The notes under the pieces were generated by a model. That model did not search any database. It saw nothing but the letters and a program-made list of their open reading frames with translations, and was not told the origin of the DNA. The position numbers were made by a program, and so were the translations under genes. From Lentisphaeria bacterium (GTDB lineage: Bacteria > Verrucomicrobiota > Lentisphaeria > Victivallales > Victivallaceae), in assembly GCA_017507125.1 (NCBI GenBank), contig JAFWBQ010000067.1:1-34227 (forward strand): a DNA stretch of 34,227 bases. The letters run 5' to 3'. Each line of letters starts with the position of its first letter. Within the stretch, counting starts at the first letter, position 1. Positions 11,412 through 19,062 of the stretch are shown here, piece after piece.

Positions 11412-12611
11412 ATGAGTGAACTTTACGAGAAAACCGTTGGAAGGATCGAATCCAGTGTCATGCCCACCTACGCCCCGAAACAGCTTTTTGTCCGCGGCGA
11501 GGGCTGCCGCCTCTGGGATTCTGACGGTGTGGAATACCTTGATTTCACTTCAGGTATCGCCGTCTGCAATTTGGGCCACTGCCACCCCCGGGTGACAGCT
11601 GCCCTCACCGGACAGGCACGGACTCTGGTTCACGTTTCCAATATCTACATGAATGCACTCGCTCCCGCCCTCGCCGAAAAGCTGGTGCAGGAGTCCGGTA
11701 TGGAGGCAAAGGTCTTTTTCTGCAACTCCGGCGCCGAAGCCAATGAGGGACTTATCAAGATCGCCCGCAAATACGGCAACCAGACCGGACGCAATGAGAT
11801 CATTTCCATGGAAAACAGTTTCCACGGACGTACCCTTGCCACCCTCGCCGCCACCGGCAGAAAAAAATACCGTCAGGGTTTTGAACCCGATGTCCCCGGA
11901 TTCACTCAGGTGCCTTTCAACGATATTGAGGCTCTGAAAAACGCCGTCACTGACAAAACCTGCGCCATCATGCTTGAAATGGTTCAGGGCGAAGGGGGCG
12001 TCATCCCCGCCGATCCTGAATATCTGAAACAGGTCCGCGCCCTCTGCGATGAAAAAGATCTGCTTATGCTCTGCGACGAAGTCCAGTGCGGCATGGGAAG
12101 ACTCGGAACCCGTTTCGCCTTCCAGAGCTTCGGCGTCACTCCGGATGCCGTTTCCATGGCAAAAGGCATTGCCAACGGCGTCCCCATGGGGGCTTTCATG
12201 GCAAAGAAGAAATACGCTGATCTTCTGACCGTGGGAACCCATGGAACAACCTTCGGCGGAACTGCTCTCGCCGCCGCCGCCGCCATGGCTGTCCAGGATG
12301 CATTTGACAAAGAAGGCGTCCTTGAAAACTGCTCCGCCATGGGAGCTTACATGATGGAACAGCTTGCCGTCATCGGCAAAAAATACAAATTTGTTCAGGG
12401 CGTCCGGGGCCGCGGTCTCATGATCGGACTCGCCCTTGACTGCGAAGCCGCACCCGTGCAGAAATTGATCCAGAAGAGAAATCTGCTGGTGCTGACCGCC
12501 GGGGAAAGTGTCGTGCGTTTTGTCCCCCCCCTCAATGTGAAACAATGTGATATTGACAAGGCTCTCGCCATCGTGGATGAAGCCCTTGCCGAATTTGCAC
12601 AGGAGAAATAA
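11412..12611 (+). CDS. argD: Acetylornithine aminotransferase
   Basis: The protein has 399 residues. This class-III PLP aminotransferase interconverts N-acetylglutamate semialdehyde and N-acetylornithine in arginine synthesis (cytosolic). Visible features are NSGAEANEGLIK at 105-116 (cofactor phosphate loop), SFHGRTLATLAATG at 136-149, LCDEVQCGMGR at 220-230 with Asp222 to the pyridine nitrogen, and SMAKGIANGVPMG at 248-260 with the PLP lysine at 251. I chose ATG 11412 because it gives the usual N-terminus (MSELYEKTVGRI) and follows GGAG; an upstream in-frame start would overlap the promoter. The spacing of that site is a little long (12 bases). argF begins 3 bases after the stop, so the two are cotranslated arginine genes. 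Confidence 0.94.
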   Translation: MSELYEKTVGRIESSVMPTYAPKQLFVRGEGCRLWDSDGVEYLDFTSGIAVCNLGHCHPRVTAALTGQARTLVHVSNIYMNALAPALAEKLVQESGMEAKVFFCNSGAEANEGLIKIARKYGNQTGRNEIISMENSFHGRTLATLAATGRKKYRQGFEPDVPGFTQVPFNDIEALKNAVTDKTCAIMLEMVQGEGGVIPADPEYLKQVRALCDEKDLLMLCDEVQCGMGRLGTRFAFQSFGVTPDAVSMAKGIANGVPMGAFMAKKKYADLLTVGTHGTTFGGTALAAAAAMAVQDAFDKEGVLENCSAMGAYMMEQLAVIGKKYKFVQGVRGRGLMIGLALDCEAAPVQKLIQKRNLLVLTAGESVVRFVPPLNVKQCDIDKALAIVDEALAEFAQEK

Positions 12612-12613
12612 AA

Positions 12614-13522
12614 ATGAATAAAGACTTTTTGACTCTTCAGGACATCAATCAGGATGAGATGTGGCAGATCTTTGAACTTGCCGCCAAACTGAAAAAAGAA
12701 CGGAATACTTCTGACTTCAAGCCCCTTGCCGGAAAAAGCATCGGTCTTATTTTCGCAAAATCCTCCACCCGCACCCGCGTTTCCTTTGAAGTGGGCGTCC
12801 ACGAACTGGGGGGCAATCCTCTCTATCTGGATCAGGGCAAGATGCAGATCGGCCGCGGCAGCGAAACCGTGGGCGACACCGCCAAAGTTCTGAGCCGTTA
12901 CCTGCACGGTATCGTCATCCGCACCTACGCCCACGCCGAAGTGGAAGAGCTGGCGCGTGAAGCCAATATCCCTGTCATCAACGCTCTCACCAATGAGTAT
13001 CATCCCTGCCAGCTGCTGGCTGACCTTTTCACCATCTATGAATACAGCGGCAAACTTGACCGCAGCGTCAAAGTGGGTTTCTACGGCGACGGCAGAAGCA
13101 ACATCGCCAACTCCATGATCCTTGCCGCCCGTCTTTCAGGCATTGATCTTGTGGTCTGCGCCCCCGAAGAGGAGCGTCCTGATGAAGCTCTCATGGCAAA
13201 CGCCCCCAACGTCCGTTGGGAGTCCGACCCCAAAAAGGCGGCTAAAGATCTGCAGTACATCTACACCGACGTCTGGGTCAGCATGGGTTTTGAAGAGGAA
13301 AAGGCACGCCGTATGGCACTTTTCCAGCCCTACCAGGTGAACCGCGCCATCTTTGATCTGGCGGCGCCTGACTGCAAGTTCCTCCACTGCCTCCCCGCCC
13401 ACCGCGGCGAAGAGGTGAGCGCCGATATTCTTGACGGCAAATGCTCCATCGTCTACGATGAAGCTGAAAACCGTCTTCATGTCCAGAAAGCTCTGATGGC
13501 AAAGCTCATCGGCAAAAACTGA
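12614..13522 (+). CDS. argF: Ornithine carbamoyltransferase
   Basis: The protein has 302 residues, normal for the family. It makes citrulline from ornithine and carbamoyl phosphate. The carbamoyl-phosphate loop SSTRTR is at 50-55, HPCQ at 130-133, DVWVSMG at 219-225 (the ornithine loop, with SMG as in true ornithine transcarbamylases) and HCLPAHRGEEV at 258-268 with the conserved Cys. The next to last segment, AENRLHVQKALM, is also typical. Its GGAG ribosome-binding site lies inside the end of argD. It is followed after 20 bases by mntP on the same strand, an unusual neighbour for an arginine gene. Confidence 0.96.
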   Translation: MNKDFLTLQDINQDEMWQIFELAAKLKKERNTSDFKPLAGKSIGLIFAKSSTRTRVSFEVGVHELGGNPLYLDQGKMQIGRGSETVGDTAKVLSRYLHGIVIRTYAHAEVEELAREANIPVINALTNEYHPCQLLADLFTIYEYSGKLDRSVKVGFYGDGRSNIANSMILAARLSGIDLVVCAPEEERPDEALMANAPNVRWESDPKKAAKDLQYIYTDVWVSMGFEEEKARRMALFQPYQVNRAIFDLAAPDCKFLHCLPAHRGEEVSADILDGKCSIVYDEAENRLHVQKALMAKLIGKN

Positions 13523-13542
13523 GAACCACAGAGACGTAAATC

Positions 13543-14124
13543 ATGAGCCTGCTTGAGATCCTGCTTATTGCTTTGGGGGTTTCAGTGGATGCTTTTGCTG
13601 TTTCAGTGGGCGGCGCCATGGGATGCAGCCGCAGCTCCTGGCGCAACGGTCTCAACGCCGGAATTTTTTTCGGCGGATTCCAGTTCCTCATGCCGGTGGC
13701 TGGTTTTTTCGCCGCCTCGGCACTGACCGGATTTGTGGAAAAATATGACCACTGGTGTGCCTTCGGACTTCTGCTCTTTGTAGGTGCCAAGATGGTGTGG
13801 GACGGAATCCACGACGGAGAGAAAAAAGAGGGGGAAACAGCCGAAGTATGCCAGCTGGATTTCTTTTCCCCGAAAAAACTTTTCCTCCCCGCCATCGCCA
13901 CCAGTCTGGACGCCCTTGCGGTGGGGGGCTCCATCGCTTTTTCCGGGAACTCCCTCTGGCTCCCTGCCGCCGCCATGGGCATTGTGACAGGGATCATCTC
14001 CTTTCTGGGGGTGGAGTTGGGCTACAAACTGAAATCATTCGGGTGCAAAAAGACCATGACCGTCATCGGCGGCGTTGTCATCATCCTTATCGGGTTCCGC
14101 ATCCTTGCGGGGCATCTCTTTTAA
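13543..14124 (+). CDS. mntP: Manganese efflux pump MntP
   Basis: The 193-residue inner-membrane protein has six predicted TM helices arranged as two related halves. It exports Mn(II). The two conserved Asp motifs are present: GVSVDAFAVSVGG in the first helix and ATSLDALAVGGSIAF in the fourth. The FFGGFQFLMPVAGFFA segment of the second helix is also characteristic. The loop between halves (about residues 88-103) is acidic. No yybP-ykoY manganese riboswitch can fit before it, since only 20 bases separate it from argF; any manganese control would have to act elsewhere. The next gene starts 1 base after its stop. Confidence 0.92.
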   Translation: MSLLEILLIALGVSVDAFAVSVGGAMGCSRSSWRNGLNAGIFFGGFQFLMPVAGFFAASALTGFVEKYDHWCAFGLLLFVGAKMVWDGIHDGEKKEGETAEVCQLDFFSPKKLFLPAIATSLDALAVGGSIAFSGNSLWLPAAAMGIVTGIISFLGVELGYKLKSFGCKKTMTVIGGVVIILIGFRILAGHLF

Positions 14125-14125
14125 T

Positions 14126-14737
14126 ATGGCTCAGGATCATACATCTGAAATCTCTTCCATGCCCGCCAACTGGCGTCTGGATCTGACATTGTTTCTTTCG
14201 TTTCTCAAGATCGCCTCTGTAACGGTGGGGGGCGGATACGCTATCCTCGCCGCCGCCAGGGAGGAATTCGTGGAGCGTCGCAAGTGGCTCACTGAAGAGG
14301 ATTTTTCACAGCTGATGACCGTCATCATCACTGTTCCCGGACTTCTTGCCATCAACTCCGCCATTTATCTCGGGTGGAAACTCCATCGTTTCACCGGCGC
14401 TTTTGCCGCCGCATTCGGAGCTTTGCTCCCCTCGGTGACGGTCATCATGCTCATCGCCGCGGGACTTTCCGCCATTTCAGACTTTCTCCAGTCTCCTTAC
14501 GTTCAAGGCGCCTTCAAGGGCATACTCTGCGGCATCATCGCCATGATCGGACTTTCTGCCGTCAAGATGGGTAAAAACAATCTTCAAAGCCTTTTTGACT
14601 GGTGCATCGTCATCGCCGCTGTGCTGGGCATTGCCGCCTTTCACTGGAACCCTGCCATTCTGATTGCCTGCGCCATCGGGGCGGGGATCATCAAGGTCAA
14701 GTTCAGCGCTCCGGCGCAGAAAGAGTGTGACAAATGA
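14126..14737 (+). CDS. Chromate transporter, short-chain half 1
   Basis: The 203-residue protein carries one CHR domain (PF02417). SFLKIASVTVGGGYAILAAA matches the family's first helix with the GG-Y motif, then EFVERRKWLTEEDF, a VPGLLAINSAIYLG segment where the family usually has PGP, and further TM helices. Short-chain CHR proteins act in pairs to export chromate or a related oxyanion. The start was set at ATG 14126, 1 base after the mntP stop, because the longer reading starts inside mntP. The stop overlaps the ATG of the second half (ATGA at 14734-14737), so the two are translationally coupled. The missing second Pro of the PGP motif is a real departure from half 2. Confidence 0.88.
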   Translation: MAQDHTSEISSMPANWRLDLTLFLSFLKIASVTVGGGYAILAAAREEFVERRKWLTEEDFSQLMTVIITVPGLLAINSAIYLGWKLHRFTGAFAAAFGALLPSVTVIMLIAAGLSAISDFLQSPYVQGAFKGILCGIIAMIGLSAVKMGKNNLQSLFDWCIVIAAVLGIAAFHWNPAILIACAIGAGIIKVKFSAPAQKECDK

Positions 14738-15309
14738 CTCCGGTATCACTTTTTCTCCACTTCATGGTCTACGGATTCCTCTGTTTCGGCGGCGGCTATA
14801 TGCTGATCCCCTTTATCACAGCGGATCTGGTCAACGGCGGATTTCTTTCTCAAAGTGAATTTGCCAATCTCTCATCCATCGCCCAGATCACCCCCGGCCC
14901 CATCGGACTCAATACAGCCACCTATGTGGGATTTCTCCAGTCAGGCGTCTGGGGCTCTCTTGCCGCCTCTTTCGGACTGGTGGCGCCTGCCTTTATCATG
15001 GTCATCGCGGCGCTGAAACTGCTTAAGCGCTACGAAGATACGGTCTGGATCAAAGGATTCCTTGCGGGCATGAAACCCGCCTCTCTGGGATTCACCTGCG
15101 CCGCTTTGCTGATTTTCGCCGGCATGTCTCTTTTTACCGCGCCTCTGCCCCTTGCCGACTGGCTCAAAGGCACCTGGAGCGCCGTGGGGATACGCTGGCA
15201 GGCGCTCCCCCTCATACTGCTGGCAGGATTCCTTTTGAAAAAGACCAAAGTGCCCTTTCCCCTCGTGCTGCTCATCTGTGCCGCAGGGGGGGCGTTCCTT
15301 TTGAAATAA
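14734..15309 (+). CDS. Chromate transporter, short-chain half 2
   Basis: The 191-residue protein is the partner of the preceding half. LFLHFMVYGFLCFGGGYMLIP is the first helix with the GGGY motif, and AQITPGPIGLNTATYVG keeps the canonical PGP motif that half 1 lacks. It has about six hydrophobic segments. It is expected to form a heterodimer in the inner membrane with half 1. The real substrate in an anaerobe may not be chromate, since the family is named from resistance phenotypes. It is followed after 25 bases by a histidine kinase gene. Confidence 0.9.
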   Translation: MTPVSLFLHFMVYGFLCFGGGYMLIPFITADLVNGGFLSQSEFANLSSIAQITPGPIGLNTATYVGFLQSGVWGSLAASFGLVAPAFIMVIAALKLLKRYEDTVWIKGFLAGMKPASLGFTCAALLIFAGMSLFTAPLPLADWLKGTWSAVGIRWQALPLILLAGFLLKKTKVPFPLVLLICAAGGAFLLK

Positions 15310-15334
15310 CCCTTCAGATTCCAGGAGTTTCCCC

Positions 15335-16483
15335 ATGTCAAAAAAAGATTTTTTCAACCGCGTGAACGAAAGATTTGATGACTTTGACTCAGGGAGCCGT
15401 CAGGCGTTCCTGCTCCGTCTTGTCCGTGACCGGGGATTTTTTGAGGCGGTCTTCAATGCCGTGGAAGAGGGGATCCTTGTCATTGATCCCCAACTGCGGA
15501 TCCGTTACTTCAACCGGGCGGCAAGCGAACTTCTGGCGCTGCCTCAGGACATGGAAAATCTGCGTATAAATCAGCTTCTTCAGGATGTGGACTGGCGGCG
15601 GATCCTCTGTAACGATAAACAGGAGTGGGATAAAGTCACCCGGCAGGAGCTTGAGATCCGTTATCCCGAACCCCGCTTTGTCCAGTTCTACCTTGTTCCC
15701 CTTGCCGACGACGCCAAACTTGCCGCCGTGATCCTGCGGGATGTGACTGAAAGCCGCCGCCGTCAGCTCAGCGAACTTGAAAGCGAAACCGTCAAAGCCG
15801 TTTCTCTTCTTGCCGCAGGCGTCGCCCATGAGATCGGCAATCCCCTCAACAGTCTCTACCTCAACTTGCAGATCGTTGAACGGGAGCTTGGTGAACGGCC
15901 GGGGAGCGAAGAACAGATTTCCATGCTCAAAGAGTGCAAACACGAAGTGGAACGCCTCGACAGCATCATCCACGGTTTTCTCACAGCCATCCGTCCGGGG
16001 CGGCCCGTATTCGCCCCCGTGGATCTGACGGAACTGGTGGTGACGGTACTTAACTTTATGCGGAGCGAGATCGAAGCCCGCAGAGTTGAGGTCAAATGCA
16101 ACTGGGCAACTCATCTGCCCCGGGTTTCAGGTGATGCCGATCAGCTGAAACAGTGCGTTTACAACATCGTCCGCAACGCCGTTCAAGCCATGACCAACGG
16201 CGGTGAACTCACCATCTTCGGCTCTGCCGACAGGGAGTTTCTCACCCTTGAATTTGCCGACACAGGCAGCGGTATCACCCCGGAGCAGCTCAGTACCATG
16301 TTCACGGCGTTCCACACCTCAAAGGCGGGGGGCAACGGCATCGGCACCATGATCGTTGAACGCATCTGCCGCGAACACGGTGTGGAGTTCGGCATTGTTT
16401 CCTCCCCCGGCCGGGGCAGCGTCTTCCAACTGAAATTCCCCCTGAGCGGCAAAAGAGTACGGCTTCTGGGAACGGGCAACTGA
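15335..16483 (+). CDS. PAS-domain sensor histidine kinase (NtrB-like), soluble
   Basis: The protein has 382 residues and no TM segment. A PAS domain lies about at 35-140 (VFNAVEEGILVIDPQLRIRY, ending AVILRDVTE). The HisKA box LAAGVAHEIGNPLNSL has the phospho-accepting His165. The N box VYNIVRNAVQAM is near 275-286, the G1 box FADTGSGI near 307-314, and the F/G2 region TAFHTSKAGGNGIGTMIV at 324-341. It is an intact kinase fold of the NtrB type. No response regulator adjoins it, so its partner is elsewhere. AGGAG lies 5 bases before ATG. Its position at the end of the argD-mntP-chr run may mean it senses a cytosolic signal tied to these genes, but that is only a guess. Confidence 0.9.
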   Translation: MSKKDFFNRVNERFDDFDSGSRQAFLLRLVRDRGFFEAVFNAVEEGILVIDPQLRIRYFNRAASELLALPQDMENLRINQLLQDVDWRRILCNDKQEWDKVTRQELEIRYPEPRFVQFYLVPLADDAKLAAVILRDVTESRRRQLSELESETVKAVSLLAAGVAHEIGNPLNSLYLNLQIVERELGERPGSEEQISMLKECKHEVERLDSIIHGFLTAIRPGRPVFAPVDLTELVVTVLNFMRSEIEARRVEVKCNWATHLPRVSGDADQLKQCVYNIVRNAVQAMTNGGELTIFGSADREFLTLEFADTGSGITPEQLSTMFTAFHTSKAGGNGIGTMIVERICREHGVEFGIVSSPGRGSVFQLKFPLSGKRVRLLGTGN

Positions 16484-16510
16484 AAAACAGATTTTTTTCT
16501 TCATTTCCTC

Positions 16511-16539
16511 TTGCATTTTACGGCTTTGGGGTTTATATT
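16511..16539 (+). promoter_or_regulatory. Promoter for the pseudopilin at 16577
   Basis: TTGCAT (16511-16516), 17-base spacer, TATATT (16534-16539), 37 bases before ATG. Confidence 0.5.
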
Positions 16540-16576
16540 TACCTTGTCAAGCTGAAAAAGTCAAGGAATTGATATC

Positions 16577-17557
16577 ATGAAGAAAAATCATTTATTCACC
16601 CTGATTGAACTTCTTGTGAATAAAACTTGTCAAACAGGTGTTTTGCTATTGCATTCTTTTAGTAAATTTTATAAAAAAATGCCTTATAATGCTTGCAAAG
16701 CAAGCGCTTCATGCTCCGGAGGAGCGCTTCATATTTGCCGCAGGCAAATGCTTCATACGGCAAAGCCGTGCTTCATTCAATCAGCGTTTACGCTGATTGA
16801 ACTGCTTGTCGTTATCGCCATCATAGCTATTCTTGCCGCTATGCTGCTGCCCGCCTTGCAGCAGGCACGGAACAGAGCTGCGGAAACCAAATGTATCAGC
16901 AACATGAAAGCTCTTGCTTCGGCAACTCTTGAATACCGTTCGGACAACAAAGGTTTTTACGCCCCTTACTGGAACGACAACCTGCAGCACTCCACATCTA
17001 CTGCCGCCTGGTACAGCGGCATTCCGTGGAAAGGGAATATCCGACCCGGCAACGCCGGAGCCTACGCCTCCTATCTCGGGACTCAGGAGGGTAAGATTTT
17101 CAGTTTGGCTGTGTCAGGGAAAAAGGTCATTCGCTGCCGCTTTGCCTGTCCCAAACTCAGGAACGCGCCCCCCGGAACAGCCACGGAATACATGGGTATT
17201 TCCATGCTGGGCAGATATCATCACGTTTATCAGAGCAAGTACAACGACTCCCAGATCAGGCGTCCCTCAAAGTTCTGTCCCTACATTGAGGCGGAAACAA
17301 CCGTTCCCTCCTCTACAGCCCGGGTCTACAACACCAATTTCTTTGAAAACACCATGAATAACGCCATCGGTTACCGTCACGGCGGCGGGGGCAATCCTAA
17401 AGCCTCATCCATCTACGCCGACGGACACGTTGAGATGCGTCACAAAAACAAGTATCCCGGCGACTGGTCATTGGGTCCTGTTGCCAGTTATTACGGCTGC
17501 TTCTACCTGATGGTACCTGTAGCGGGAAAAGAAAAAGAGTTTGAGCTTTACTACTGA
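16577..17557 (+). CDS. Pseudopilin-like secreted protein, H-X13-DG type, with rebuilt 74-residue leader (copy 4)
   Basis: From ATG 16577 (AAGGA upstream) the protein has 326 residues. It begins [14 protein letters not shown], a normal prepilin start that then breaks off. After about 60 residues, with Cys-rich stretches such as [18 protein letters not shown], comes a second and complete [16 protein letters not shown], then [17 protein letters not shown], the body and [18 protein letters not shown]. It ends FELYY. Alternative starts at 16679 and 16748 would give 40- and 17-residue tails before the second motif; the latter (MLHTAKPCF) looks like a leader of reasonable size. Only the second motif is followed by the hydrophobic helix, so it is the functional one. 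The body is closely related to copy 5. Which start is used cannot be decided here. Confidence 0.8.
   Translation: MKKNHLFTLIELLVNKTCQTGVLLLHSFSKFYKKMPYNACKASASCSGGALHICRRQMLHTAKPCFIQSAFTLIELLVVIAIIAILAAMLLPALQQARNRAAETKCISNMKALASATLEYRSDNKGFYAPYWNDNLQHSTSTAAWYSGIPWKGNIRPGNAGAYASYLGTQEGKIFSLAVSGKKVIRCRFACPKLRNAPPGTATEYMGISMLGRYHHVYQSKYNDSQIRRPSKFCPYIEAETTVPSSTARVYNTNFFENTMNNAIGYRHGGGGNPKASSIYADGHVEMRHKNKYPGDWSLGPVASYYGCFYLMVPVAGKEKEFELYY
16601..16800 (+). repeat. 192-base in-frame segment between duplicated FTLIELLV codons
   Basis: CTGATTGAACT occurs at 16601 and again at 16793, exactly 192 bases (64 codons) apart. The flanking codons (TTC ACC.../TTT ACG..., CTT CTT GTG/CTG CTT GTC) encode the same residues with different third bases. 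The first part (16621-16690) is about 23% GC (16 of 70 bases); the second part is the hairpin array. Confidence 0.8.
16691..16800 (+). repeat. Array of five different perfect hairpins separated by four GCTTCAT heptamers
   Basis: Hairpin 1 is GCTTGC-AAA-GCAAGC (16691-16705). Hairpin 2 is GCTCC-GGA-GGAGC (16713-16725). Hairpin 3 is ATTTGCC-GCA-GGCAAAT (16733-16749). Hairpin 4 is ACGGC-AAA-GCCGT (16757-16769). Hairpin 5 has arms TCAATCAGCG and CGCTGATTGA with loop TTTA (16777-16800). Exact GCTTCAT lies at 16706-16712, 16726-16732, 16750-16756 and 16770-16776. No base is left over. Every stem is perfect while no two stems share sequence. The right arm of hairpin 5 is the conserved Leu-Ile-Glu coding sequence of the pilin. 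Confidence 0.9.
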
Positions 17558-17575
17558 CAAACACCTTGCCTGACA

Positions 17576-17614
17576 AACGATCTCAATTTCCAGTGAAGCT
17601 GAGATCGTTTTTTT
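17576..17614 (+). terminator. Rho-independent terminator after pseudopilin copy 4
   Basis: The perfect stem AACGATCTCA (17576-17585) / TGAGATCGTT (17600-17609) is followed by a run of T up to 17614. The next promoter's -35 starts 2 bases later, so copies 4 and 5 are separate transcription units. Confidence 0.85.
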
Positions 17615-17615
17615 C

Positions 17616-17644
17616 TTGACAAAACAAACTTCAGGTGCTATATT
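17616..17644 (+). promoter_or_regulatory. Near-consensus promoter for pseudopilin copy 5
   Basis: TTGACA (17616-17621), 17-base spacer, TATATT (17639-17644) in the context GTGCTATATTA. It has a perfect -35 and is the strongest promoter match in the window. Confidence 0.75.
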
Positions 17645-17689
17645 ACTCCCGGGAGTTTGTTTTTATTCTATTCAAAGAAAGATACAGCT

Positions 17690-18505
17690 ATGAAAAAGTG
17701 CCGTGAACGATTCTTTACACTGATTGAACTGCTTATTGTTATTGCCATCATAGCTATTCTTGCCGCCATGCTGCTGCCCGCCTTGCAGCAGGCCCGGGAT
17801 CGCGCCGCAGCCACCAAGTGTCTCAACAATATGAAGTCTCTTGCTTCGGCGACCTCTTCCTACTGCGATGACAACAAAGAGTACTATGCTCCCTATTGGA
17901 ACGATGCCCGGGGACAAGTTGGAAGCGCCGGCGGTTGGAGTACTTCCTCAGCCATGTGGGCAAGCTCTGTTGCCTGGAAAGGCAATATCCGTCCCGGTGA
18001 CGCAGGTCCCTATGCACACTATCTGGGCGTCAATCAGTCCGGATATATTTTCAGCGTCAAAAAATCGGGCGGAAAAAATGTTCTCTGCCGCTTTGCCTGT
18101 CCGAAACTCAAGCCTTACCCCTCAGGCACTGCAGTAGCCCGTATGGGCATTTCCATGGTGGGCGCCGACCATATTTATATGGGCAAATACAAGCGTACCC
18201 ACTTGCGTTTCCCCGCACGATTCTGTCCCTATGTTGAAGCGGATACGGCAAAAGAAACAAGCCGTGCCCAGTACTATGGTGAAAACTTCTACGAACAGGA
18301 AATGGATAACGCCATCGCTTTCCGCCACGGCGGCGGCGCCAATCCCTCTGCTACGGCGATCTATGCAGACGGACACGCGAATTTGCGTCAGAAATTCAAA
18401 TTCCCCGGCAAATGGAGCATTCCGGGCTACGGATCTTATTACTCCAGCTTCTACAACATGGTCCCCCTTGAGAATAAGATCAAGGATTTTGAAAACTACT
18501 ACTGA
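17690..18505 (+). CDS. Pseudopilin-like secreted protein, H-X13-DG type (copy 5)
   Basis: The protein has 271 residues from ATG 17690 (MKKCRERF then [16 protein letters not shown]). A TTG start at 17657 is in frame but lies almost at the expected transcription start, so I rejected it. The helix [17 protein letters not shown], the body and [18 protein letters not shown] match copy 4 almost position by position, and it ends FENYY. It shows what copy 4 would look like without the leader insertion. It is presumably processed by a prepilin peptidase encoded elsewhere. Its stop is 3 bases from the stop of the convergent lepB, with no hairpin between them. Confidence 0.86.
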   Translation: MKKCRERFFTLIELLIVIAIIAILAAMLLPALQQARDRAAATKCLNNMKSLASATSSYCDDNKEYYAPYWNDARGQVGSAGGWSTSSAMWASSVAWKGNIRPGDAGPYAHYLGVNQSGYIFSVKKSGGKNVLCRFACPKLKPYPSGTAVARMGISMVGADHIYMGKYKRTHLRFPARFCPYVEADTAKETSRAQYYGENFYEQEMDNAIAFRHGGGANPSATAIYADGHANLRQKFKFPGKWSIPGYGSYYSSFYNMVPLENKIKDFENYY

Positions 18506-18508
18506 GGA

Positions 18509-19054
18509 TCAGAAAAGGGGCGCACCGATGATGCGGGTCTTGCGGACCTGTCCGAATTTATGGGCGGTGATGTGCTGAGAGCGGTTATCGCCCACAACAT
18601 AAAGGTGTCCCGGTTGAACTTCCCGGGGCGGCAGGTTCCAATTGGAAATGTATTTGACATAAGGTTCTTTGACCACTTTGCCGTTGACGATGAGTCTGCC
18701 TCTGAAAAAGGCGACTGTATCCCCGGGAAGTGCCACCACCCGTTTCAGATAGAAAATGTTTCTGCTGTAATGCACCACAACAACATCCCCTCTCTTTGGT
18801 TCAGAGAAAAGATAGCGCCATCTGAAACAGAAGGTAAATCCCTTTTCCGGCCAGTTGGGCAGCATGCTTCCTCCATTGATAAAACAGGGGCGCAGTATGA
18901 ATCCGAAAACAACTGCCGCAATAAGAGCAACCACAGCACTCCGGATAAAAAAACCTTTTGTAAATTTCGGCAGAAAAAACTCATTCACCGCTGCGGCGCC
19001 GGTCTGGTCGTCGGAGCGGTGAACAGCGCATATCCAGTTCCAAATCTTCCACAT
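18509..19054 (-). CDS. lepB: Signal peptidase I
   Basis: The protein has 181 residues. It cleaves Sec and Tat signal peptides on the outer face of the inner membrane. One N-terminal anchor lies about at 37-56. The nucleophile Ser63 is in INGGSMLPN and the general-base Lys104 in YLKRVVALPGDTV, followed by the conserved LIVNGKVV strand and YVVGDNR near 152-158. It is short and of the one-TM type. It starts 8 bases after the pilT stop, so is likely in the same transcript as the two PilT ATPases. It cannot process prepilins, which need the separate aspartyl prepilin peptidase. No strong ribosome-binding site is visible, consistent with translational coupling. Confidence 0.93.
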   Translation of the reverse strand: MWKIWNWICAVHRSDDQTGAAAVNEFFLPKFTKGFFIRSAVVALIAAVVFGFILRPCFINGGSMLPNWPEKGFTFCFRWRYLFSEPKRGDVVVVHYSRNIFYLKRVVALPGDTVAFFRGRLIVNGKVVKEPYVKYISNWNLPPREVQPGHLYVVGDNRSQHITAHKFGQVRKTRIIGAPLF

Positions 19055-19062
19055 AGTTACTC

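Noticed and set aside
11550..12545. 331-codon open frame antisense to argD
   Set aside because: It is a mirror of the argD codon pattern; the sense frame has all ArgD motifs.
13523..13542. yybP-ykoY manganese riboswitch before mntP
   Set aside because: Only 20 bases lie between argF and mntP, far too few for this riboswitch.
16484..16500. Terminator after the histidine kinase gene
   Set aside because: Only a 3-bp CTG/CAG stem precedes the T run, too weak to call.
16691..16800. CRISPR array or integron attC reading of the GCTTCAT repeats
   Set aside because: The repeat is 7 bases and the units between are perfect palindromes of 13-24 bases. No cas, integrase or transposase gene is in the window, and the array is inside an open reading frame.
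17657..17692. TTG start for pseudopilin copy 5
   Set aside because: It would lie about 6 bases after the expected transcription start, and ATG 17690 gives a normal leader.
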